NCBI GenBank assembly: GCA_019695575.1
Contig: JADNSB010000026.1
Span: 124,001-188,000, forward strand
Length of the DNA stretch: 64,000 nt
DNA from: Angomonas ambiguus
Lineage: Eukaryota; Euglenozoa; Kinetoplastea; Trypanosomatida; Trypanosomatidae
Direction: 5' to 3'
Program-made: the position numbers and the translations under genes
Shown here: positions 57,908 to 64,000 of the stretch, piece after piece
Layout of the letters: each line of letters starts with the position of its first letter
Numbering within the stretch: the first letter of the stretch is position 1
The notes under the pieces: generated by a model
The model's database searches: none
The model's input: the letters and a program-made list of their open reading frames with translations, nothing else
Told to the model about the DNA's origin: nothing

Positions 57908-59719
57908 TTAGAAACCTACGAGTGAGGTGTCAAAGTCAGAGTTGCCGAGCCAAGGAATGAATTCCGTGAGTGAACCGACGAGGGCGTAGAAATAAGGAAG
58001 CAATACGGCGCGGATGGGGAATGCGAGGGAGTAGGCGCCGTAGCAGAGTACGCTGGCCACCGCCGCCCGTTCCCAGAACTGCTTGCGCTTGGCAGATCCC
58101 GGCTTGGCTCGCTGAGCATTCGTTTGGGAACCGGCACCAGCGCCTTGGGTGAGAGCGTTAAGACGCTTCGCCGCTTTTTCTGAAGCCTGGGGATCTCTGC
58201 GGGCGAGCTGGCTGGTGGCCGCGGCCGTAGCAGGGGCAGCAGACGGTGCTGCAACGCCCTTCTCTGCCAGTTCCTCCGACGCGCGAAGTTGCTCGAGCAT
58301 CAACAGTATTTGAGGAGCACTCTGCGACAGCTGAGGTTGGGCTCCCAGAGCGGCATCAATGTAACGCTTGGCATTGGCATAATCCTTTGCCACGCCGTGT
58401 TCACCCTTGATGTACATACAGCCCTTGACGAACAGTGCAGAACCACTACCACGATCGATGCCCCTCTGCAGCCAGGCGTGATATTTCCGCATATCCTTCT
58501 GTGCTTCCGCGTCCTCGTCTGGCATCATCGATGTTGAGGTGCACCCACGAAGCCACAGCTGTGCAAGGGAAAGCATAGAGTTTGTGTGACCGAGGGCGGC
58601 GGCACGCTGATAAAAGTAAAGGGCGGCCGGAAACAAGGGGAGAAAGTGGCGGGCTCCTTCGTCATACAGCTCCCCTACTTTGTGATTACAAATAGCACTT
58701 GGTTCCTCGTCATCCAGGGCACGCTTCAAGAGCAAATAAGCTCCACGAGGAGAGCTCAATTGGCTATAGATATCGTACAAGAGAACTATACTGGACTCGT
58801 GTTTGTGGTGAATGGCTGCAAGTCGGAGCAAGTGAAGCGTGGCCTCTATGTTTTCCTGGAAGGACTCCAAACCACGCGCCATGAGCTGAGATGCGGTGAG
58901 TGTTTTCTCCTCCTCGGTTTTGAACTCTTCCACTTCGTTCTCCTCCATGCTTCCGACATTCACACGGGCCTTCTGGAGGTCCAGTAGGGTGCAAGTAATC
59001 AAGTTGGACATAGAGCTTGGCTTGGTACGGAGCTCGCGGACCTGGTTGTGAATTCGGAGCATTTCATCTAAAATGGCCTTTTTCTTCAGCGCCGCCTCTT
59101 CGGATTCGCCTTCGCCTAAACCGTTCTCCAGTTGACCGTTCACTTCCGCGAGGGCGGTAGCGATTTCCTTGGCCTCATCCTTGAAGTTTTTAAGCTCTGC
59201 CTTCATGTAAGCGGCATAGCCAACTTCGTCCTCTTCGTCCTTCTTGGTGACTTCCGCAGCCGCCTCGTCTAACAACTTATCCAGGTCATCCTCCTCCTCC
59301 CCTTCCTTCTTCTCTTCTTTCTCAGCGCTTCTCTCTTCTTCAGTGGAAGGAAGAGAAGGTAACTGTGAGGCCAGCATACGGTCAATAGTGGCAATAGGGA
59401 CCAGGATCTCATCGTCGGCCTTGAGAGGTAGCGAAATCAAGCTTTGCCACAACGCTGAACCCTGTTTCTCAGCAGCGATGACCAGCTGGTTTCCATCCTC
59501 CAACTGCCACTCCACTTCCTCCTTCACACCAGAGTACAGACGCCACTGATAGAGGCGTTCACTTCCTTGGCTCACAATCAGCACCTCGCCATCTTTAATC
59601 TCGACGTTCAGTTCACGGGGCTTAACAGTGTCCGCATTGAGAGGGATCTTTATCTCCAGCTCATCTTGCGTCTGGGACCAGACCGTATCTCCGATGGACG
59701 TAGTTTCAGGAATGCTCAT
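57908..59719 (-). CDS. CS-domain and SEL1/TPR-like repeat protein with hydrophobic tail
   Basis: A 603-residue protein. Residues about 10-100 form a CS (p23/NudC-like) domain: DTVWSQTQDELEIKIPLNAD, then LNVEIKDGEVLIVSQGS and WQLEDGNQLVIAAEK. CS domains bind HSP90 or other clients. An acidic coiled-coil segment follows (about 125-225). Residues about 290-470 are SEL1-like helical repeats (KVGELYDEGARHFLPLFPAALYFYQRAAALGHTNSMLSLAQLW and YHAWLQRGIDRGSGSALFVKGCMYIKGEHG). After an Ala/Thr linker the C-terminus carries hydrophobic helices at about 545-590, suggesting a tail anchor in an organelle membrane. I know of no standard name for this combination; an organelle-surface co-chaperone is a reasonable guess. 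An AG at 59728-59729 precedes the ATG by 8 nt. Confidence 0.88.
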   Translation of the reverse strand: MSIPETTSIGDTVWSQTQDELEIKIPLNADTVKPRELNVEIKDGEVLIVSQGSERLYQWRLYSGVKEEVEWQLEDGNQLVIAAEKQGSALWQSLISLPLKADDEILVPIATIDRMLASQLPSLPSTEEERSAEKEEKKEGEEEDDLDKLLDEAAAEVTKKDEEDEVGYAAYMKAELKNFKDEAKEIATALAEVNGQLENGLGEGESEEAALKKKAILDEMLRIHNQVRELRTKPSSMSNLITCTLLDLQKARVNVGSMEENEVEEFKTEEEKTLTASQLMARGLESFQENIEATLHLLRLAAIHHKHESSIVLLYDIYSQLSSPRGAYLLLKRALDDEEPSAICNHKVGELYDEGARHFLPLFPAALYFYQRAAALGHTNSMLSLAQLWLRGCTSTSMMPDEDAEAQKDMRKYHAWLQRGIDRGSGSALFVKGCMYIKGEHGVAKDYANAKRYIDAALGAQPQLSQSAPQILLMLEQLRASEELAEKGVAAPSAAPATAAATSQLARRDPQASEKAAKRLNALTQGAGAGSQTNAQRAKPGSAKRKQFWERAAVASVLCYGAYSLAFPIRAVLLPYFYALVGSLTEFIPWLGNSDFDTSLVGF

Positions 59720-59727
59720 TCCTTTTT

Positions 59728-59729
59728 CT
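59728..59729 (-). promoter_or_regulatory. candidate trans-splice acceptor AG for the CS-domain gene
   Basis: The minus strand reads CCACATATTCTCAG, then eight bases before the ATG at 59719. The pyrimidine tract is interrupted. Confidence 0.35.
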
Positions 59730-59975
59730 GAGAATATGTGGAATTAGTAAAAAATAATAAGCTGAAGTATAAAAGAGAAAAAGGGGGAAAGGGGAAAAAG
59801 AGATTACTGTACATACAACGAAAAGGAATCCCTAAAAATAAATATTAAAGAAAAAAGACTTAATCCCGAAAACCTTTAAAAACAAATAAGGATAAAAAAA
59901 AAGAGTTATTCTCTCCAAACGGTGAGACTCACATTAACTATTACCACAATTTTATCTTCCTCACCCGCGCCTTTA

Positions 59976-60665
59976 TTATTGGTTCTTCTTAGTTCCTGGT
60001 TTCGCACACACTATTGTTTGGGTACGGAAATACCCACTCTTAATCGGTCGGATATACACTATTTCAACACCCGCCTTTTCTAGCGATTTTCTGAAATCGT
60101 CTTCATAGGTGACCTCTCCAAAGTCGATTGTGGTGAATAAACGCAAAATTTTCTTTACAATGGGCGTCACATACAGACCGATCAGTGTTTTACGCTCAAA
60201 GGTTTGAGTAAAGTAAAGATTACCTCCGCCAGGGGTCTTGGGCTCCGGGCTGCGGAGCATTTTCACGCAATGAGACAACGCTTCCGATTGGTTAGGGATA
60301 ATCATAAAACTACCAGAAAAGTAAATGATGTCAAACTTTTCCTTCAGGTCCTTGTTAAAGTCGTGAATGCTGGCGTGTACCACACGTGCTGCATTCAGTA
60401 AACTACAAGCCGCTATGTTAGCCTGGGCACTCGCTACATAGTCTAAATCATAGTCCACCCCTACCACTTTCATTCGCTTACTGAGTACAATGTCGCGGTT
60501 GCTAATGAGACTACTCGCTGTTCCGATGCCCACATCCAACATGGTGACATCCGTTGGGCAGTCCAGCAGCACCTCGCGGTACCACCTAGATGTAGTGGAA
60601 ACAATAACAACATCGTACACGAAAGAACGGAACGACTTTGCAAACTCTTGAAACGTTGCGAGCAT
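59976..60665 (-). CDS. class I SAM-dependent methyltransferase, substrate unknown
   Basis: A 229-residue protein with a typical Rossmann methyltransferase fold. Motif I is VTMLDVGIGTASSL near residue 42. The acidic residue after strand 2 is in KVVGVDYDLDYVASAQANI, motif II/III is FDIIYFSGSFMII near 115, and the post-III segment is GGGNLYFTQTFE. No substrate-specific domain is visible, and the C-terminus is a short basic tail. Small-molecule or protein methylation is possible. It does not resemble the TRM61 or UbiE signatures closely. Confidence 0.88.
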   Translation of the reverse strand: MLATFQEFAKSFRSFVYDVVIVSTTSRWYREVLLDCPTDVTMLDVGIGTASSLISNRDIVLSKRMKVVGVDYDLDYVASAQANIAACSLLNAARVVHASIHDFNKDLKEKFDIIYFSGSFMIIPNQSEALSHCVKMLRSPEPKTPGGGNLYFTQTFERKTLIGLYVTPIVKKILRLFTTIDFGEVTYEDDFRKSLEKAGVEIVYIRPIKSGYFRTQTIVCAKPGTKKNQ

Positions 60666-60891
60666 AGCGAAGTGTATTAGAAGGTATTTTTATTCAAATT
60701 CAAAAAAACTAGGCTATGTTAACCATGTGCAGAACAGGAAACAGTGCAGTGAGCAAAACAGAGAAAAAAATACCAAAACATCATAGAAAAAAAAAGGGGG
60801 GCTATTGAGATACTAGGAAAGAATAATAAAATAAGGACGCACCCGCCTTGATAAAAGTCATTAATAGTACATATTGAAACTGATGATGTCA

Positions 60892-63027
60892 TCAAGATTG
60901 ATGTTGCCAAGCACGTAGCCTGAGACGCGCACATCTCAGCCAACTCGAAAGCTGATCCTCCAAGACACACTGACTGACCAGGTGGAAGAATGTCTCATGG
61001 GAATTGCCGTCGGTGTCAAGCTCCTCTGATGACCGCGGGGAAACTTTATCTTTCCTGAGGCGTCTCATATTTCGAGGAAACAGTCTTTGATAAAGAACAG
61101 GAGAGCACCGCCTCAGTGAACGAAGCTCGGAAAGGCAACTAAGCTCTTCAACTCGTTCACCCAGCCAAAACGATGCCGCCTCGCTCAACTTACCACTCGT
61201 GGGGTAGATGTGAGTCACCAGTGACACGGGCGGATTCTTAATGCCCCCTACGAGAAGAAAATCGGTTCCAAATAACGCATCCACGCCTTTGTCCGCGCTA
61301 CTTTTGTGAAAGATTGGAATCACCAAAGGCAAAGACCCGTGACAGGCCCCAAAGTAAGTCTGAGCGGTTCCATCCCCCATGGCCGTCTCCTCCTTTTTCA
61401 TCAGTGACAGTATCACCCGTCGGAAGCCCTCTGGCGACGACAACTGGCTACCTCCCGCCCCCGTGCGAGAGCTGTCTGCTTTATGGAGGAAAAAATTGGA
61501 AGGAGAGCGCAGCAGTGGGAACAGCACCTCTACCCAAGTGGAAGAGTCCACATTAAATTGCCAGGTGGAGTGCACCGGCCCTCTCTCGGACTCCCCTCCC
61601 AGTATCACTATCACACACCTTGTCTTTCCCTCCTGCAGTGAGGGGAACTCCTTCGTCTCTCCTTTGGTGCTGTTGATGGTGTCTCTTGAGTCAGTGGTCT
61701 TTCGACAAAGGCCCTTCAGTTTTGTCAAAATTACGCTCTCCTCACTGCGGTTATAGGCGTGCTGAAGAATGACGGCCGCGTGAAACACCCGTCGGGGCAC
61801 AGGGGAGGAAAAAAATACCTCCCGCCACACACGTGTCTCCATATTCATGATGTACATATCACTTAGGCAACGCTTATTACACCCCGATCCGCCAAAGACG
61901 ATCACCTGTGAGCCCACCACAGAGGCAGAGTGTCCAAACCGAGGGGTTGGGGCAACGCCGTACGTTTCCACATTATTCGCAATAATGGACCACGTGGGAA
62001 GATACAGTTGAATGACACACAATTCGAAAATCGGAAGAGGATCGCACCCATTCATGGTACCGCCCAAATAGGCCCAACGCCTACTGTCGTCATCGCCATG
62101 AGAGGGGCTATTCCATGGGGTGAGGGTGCTGTACATTCGGGGAATGATAGTATTGGCAGTGACTTCCGTCAACGGAAAGTACGTGGTCCAATGTGTTCGG
62201 GGGAGCCTATTAAAAATGGTAAGATACAACCCCGGGTCAGAGAGTGGTGAATATTTCACTTTAGATTGTAAAATAGTGCCTGGCCTCTCCTCGGTTAAAT
62301 ACTCCAGAGAAGAGCTACCCCCTACGACAAGGGAGAGGTGTACTTCTAAATCAGTGGTAGGAGAATGGGGAGAGCTCCGCAGTACCCCTGAGGCAGTAGG
62401 GTCGTAGTTAAACTCATCGAGACGAGCGATACGCAGGCAGGCTTCCTTACTACTCAAATCAAGAGACACTGCGTTGTGGCCTACTCGGGGTGGGGCTGCG
62501 GAGGGACGACAAAGAGGGTTACTTTCCACCAGTGCTGAGTGAAGGCTCTGCACATCTAATCTCTGAGATAAAGAGGTATCCTCTGAGACAGTGATGCACT
62601 CCATCTTTTTCGATGAATGCCGTACATTGCGTAGTATCTCAAACACACGGGAAGAGTTGTCCACTTGCTGGGTCGCATTGGCAACCCCTCCGAAGCAAAT
62701 ACAAAACTGCCTCTTGTTTTTCCCAGAGGTAAAAGGAACTACGGATGAACCCCACCAAGACGGTGTGCCTTCATAGACGGTACTACTAAGTTGGTAAAAA
62801 ACCTGGGGCGGCTCGAGGGAATCAACGGAAAGATCGCTCACAGAAGGGAGGCTCTCGTCTCCTTCGCTATTTCGTAGTGGAAAGTAATAGATGGGGCGGT
62901 CATTGGTCTCATTATCCTCATATAACTCCTCCTCACTGCTGGGGGCGTCATCTCTCTGTCTGTAAAACCGTTGGCGCTCCTCTCCTTTTGGATATCCGTT
63001 GTACCCGAATTCATACCAGCTACGCAT
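60892..63027 (-). CDS. kelch-repeat beta-propeller protein, function unknown
   Basis: A 711-residue protein. The clearest kelch blade is at about 370-410 (PRFGHSASVVGSQVIVFGGSGCNKRCLSDMYIMNMETRVWREV), with the double Gly and the Tyr/Trp spacing of the family. Weaker blades lie around it (RVGHNAVSLDL near 185, YLGGTMNGCDPLPIFELCVIQL near 330, VPRRVFHAAVILQHAY near 425, CVIVILGGESERGPVHSTWQFNV near 478). Long insertions between blades explain the size. The N-terminus is acidic and the C-terminus is an Arg-rich helix. Such proteins are protein-interaction platforms; no catalytic domain is present. Confidence 0.88.
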   Translation of the reverse strand: MRSWYEFGYNGYPKGEERQRFYRQRDDAPSSEEELYEDNETNDRPIYYFPLRNSEGDESLPSVSDLSVDSLEPPQVFYQLSSTVYEGTPSWWGSSVVPFTSGKNKRQFCICFGGVANATQQVDNSSRVFEILRNVRHSSKKMECITVSEDTSLSQRLDVQSLHSALVESNPLCRPSAAPPRVGHNAVSLDLSSKEACLRIARLDEFNYDPTASGVLRSSPHSPTTDLEVHLSLVVGGSSSLEYLTEERPGTILQSKVKYSPLSDPGLYLTIFNRLPRTHWTTYFPLTEVTANTIIPRMYSTLTPWNSPSHGDDDSRRWAYLGGTMNGCDPLPIFELCVIQLYLPTWSIIANNVETYGVAPTPRFGHSASVVGSQVIVFGGSGCNKRCLSDMYIMNMETRVWREVFFSSPVPRRVFHAAVILQHAYNRSEESVILTKLKGLCRKTTDSRDTINSTKGETKEFPSLQEGKTRCVIVILGGESERGPVHSTWQFNVDSSTWVEVLFPLLRSPSNFFLHKADSSRTGAGGSQLSSPEGFRRVILSLMKKEETAMGDGTAQTYFGACHGSLPLVIPIFHKSSADKGVDALFGTDFLLVGGIKNPPVSLVTHIYPTSGKLSEAASFWLGERVEELSCLSELRSLRRCSPVLYQRLFPRNMRRLRKDKVSPRSSEELDTDGNSHETFFHLVSQCVLEDQLSSWLRCARLRLRAWQHQS

Positions 63028-63267
63028 GAAAATAAGCTGGTTGCACTAATGACTACAGATTGTGGGTTGTTGTTGTTGTTTTTTGATCGCTTTCAGAGCC
63101 TTTTATAAACTATTATTTGCACAGAGTCGTGTACCTCAGTGGAACACCTACAACAGAAAAAAAAAAAAAGAGATTGATCCATAAAGACGAACGACAGAAG
63201 AAAGCCCCGAAAGACTGTTGTTAAGTATCAATGAAAATGACATTTTTAAAAAACGAGCCATTATTCA

Positions 63268-64000
63268 CTACATTTCCTTGGTTTCAGAACGACGCCTCTT
63301 CTTAGCAGTAATGCAAGGTGCCGAATCCGCAGAGAGAAGCTCGAAAGACTTCCATAAAAGACGACTGGCGGCAGAATTACGCAATTCAGCCTCGCTTTTT
63401 ATCGTCACACACTGCAACTCCGCAGACGAGCCCTTAGCAATTTGAATGGCTTCTGACAGAGAAGCGCACAAACGCTGGTCCAAACCTAAATTCGAGTCAG
63501 ACTTGTTTTTTCCCCCGTCTTTAAATGCTTTTTTAAGCTGGCTTTCACTCCAAGAGACGTGAAACACATCCACCGTCATGTTAATGTGGGAAAATATGTG
63601 ATTTATCGTGCCTAAAGGTTTGTTGTCGCGGGAAAGCGACAAACGCTTTTTCAAAGCGGAAACGTCGGAGGAAGGCGAACAGCTAACAGAGGGGAATTCC
63701 AACATCCCCCCTAAAAGGCCACCTTCTGGACGCTGTACCACTACGAACCGCCTTTCCTCCCCACGTAACACGACTTCGTGAATGACACAAATTACGTGTT
63801 CCTTCCTTTTTTTAGCGGCTACATTTTTAAGGGGGATCGTGGTTTCAATAGTAGGAATAGTCCCTTCCTTCCACATCCGGTAGGCCCCACATTGAGATTT
63901 CAAAGGACACTCCTCACAAAGGGGCACTCCGTTCGGGCGGCATACACGGGCGCCGATTTCCATCAAACCTTGGTTGAAATGTCCAGGCGAGGGGCACACC
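63268..64000 (-). CDS. MUTYH: A/G-specific adenine DNA glycosylase (MutY/MUTYH), 3' part only
   Basis: The frame is open to the right edge, so the N-terminal helix-hairpin-helix catalytic domain is outside; a GTG at 63999 is internal. The visible part begins with PGHFNQGLMEIGARVC, then the iron-sulphur cluster cysteines in CRPNGVPLCEECPLKSQC. The C-terminal MutT-like domain that reads 8-oxoguanine follows, with HVICVIHEVVLRG, RPEGGLLGGMLEFPSVSC and the recognition motif HIFSHINMTVDVFHV (family FSH). The enzyme removes adenine mispaired with 8-oxoguanine. The cluster spacing is C-x7-C-x2-C-x5-C, one residue longer in the first gap than the usual C-x6-C. A basic KKRRRSETK tail may be a nuclear signal. 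Confidence 0.93.
   Translation of the reverse strand, partial: VCPSPGHFNQGLMEIGARVCRPNGVPLCEECPLKSQCGAYRMWKEGTIPTIETTIPLKNVAAKKRKEHVICVIHEVVLRGEERRFVVVQRPEGGLLGGMLEFPSVSCSPSSDVSALKKRLSLSRDNKPLGTINHIFSHINMTVDVFHVSWSESQLKKAFKDGGKNKSDSNLGLDQRLCASLSEAIQIAKGSSAELQCVTIKSEAELRNSAASRLLWKSFELLSADSAPCITAKKRRRSETKEM

Overview
The window is nuclear DNA from a unicellular eukaryote, most likely a flagellated kinetoplastid or close euglenozoan relative. All 30 genes I can support lie on the minus strand. None needs an intron. Coding blocks are visibly GC-rich and sit in very AT-rich, homopolymer-laden spacers. Several starts are preceded, within 6-42 nt, by a pyrimidine tract followed by AG, as expected for spliced-leader trans-splicing of a polycistronic transcript. 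Two PEX11-family proteins, the second divergent, fit a glycosome/peroxisome-bearing cell, and a CEP164 homologue fits a cell with a basal body. A GH63 glucosidase I is not expected in trypanosomatids, so a free-living or early-branching kinetoplastid is my best guess. This is inference, because no rRNA, spliced-leader or mitochondrial sequence is present.

Layout, in transcription order from high to low coordinates. 64000-56.7 kb: 3' part of a MutY-type adenine glycosylase, a kelch protein, a small SAM methyltransferase, a CS-domain/SEL1-like protein with a hydrophobic tail, and a putative mitochondrial helical protein. 56.5-46.3 kb: a coiled-coil protein, glucosidase I (GH63), tiny ribosomal protein RPS29, a K/E/R-rich helical protein, and a fusion of a gamma-glutamylamine-cyclotransferase-like domain with an archaeal-type phosphoglycerate mutase. 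45.1-38.1 kb: an Asn-rich protein, a 2.4-kb AT-rich spacer and a CABLES-like cyclin. 37.4-28.6 kb: two PEX11 family genes, a MYST acetyltransferase and topoisomerase II. 28.2-20.2 kb: eIF2B epsilon, a CEP57-like coiled-coil protein, eIF3e and cactin. 19.8-12.6 kb: two mitochondrial-type proteins (one NDUFS4-like), serine hydroxymethyltransferase and MCM6. 12.2-1 kb: CEP164-like protein, TRM61, RFT1, the E2 subunit of 2-oxoglutarate dehydrogenase, V-ATPase subunit B, and the 5' part of an eIF2B gamma gene running off the left edge.

The content is mostly housekeeping: translation initiation, DNA replication and repair, chromatin, N-glycosylation (RFT1 and glucosidase I), mitochondrial metabolism, glycosome division and basal body. 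As usual for this group, neighbours do not form functional operons. The most unusual items are the cyclotransferase-phosphoglycerate mutase fusion, the glucosidase I, the MYST enzyme with a degenerate zinc finger, the eIF2B gamma with a rewritten nucleotidyltransferase head, the CS/SEL1/tail protein, and the CABLES-type cyclin with a huge low-complexity head. I found no tRNA, rRNA, transposon, virus-derived element or CRISPR array.
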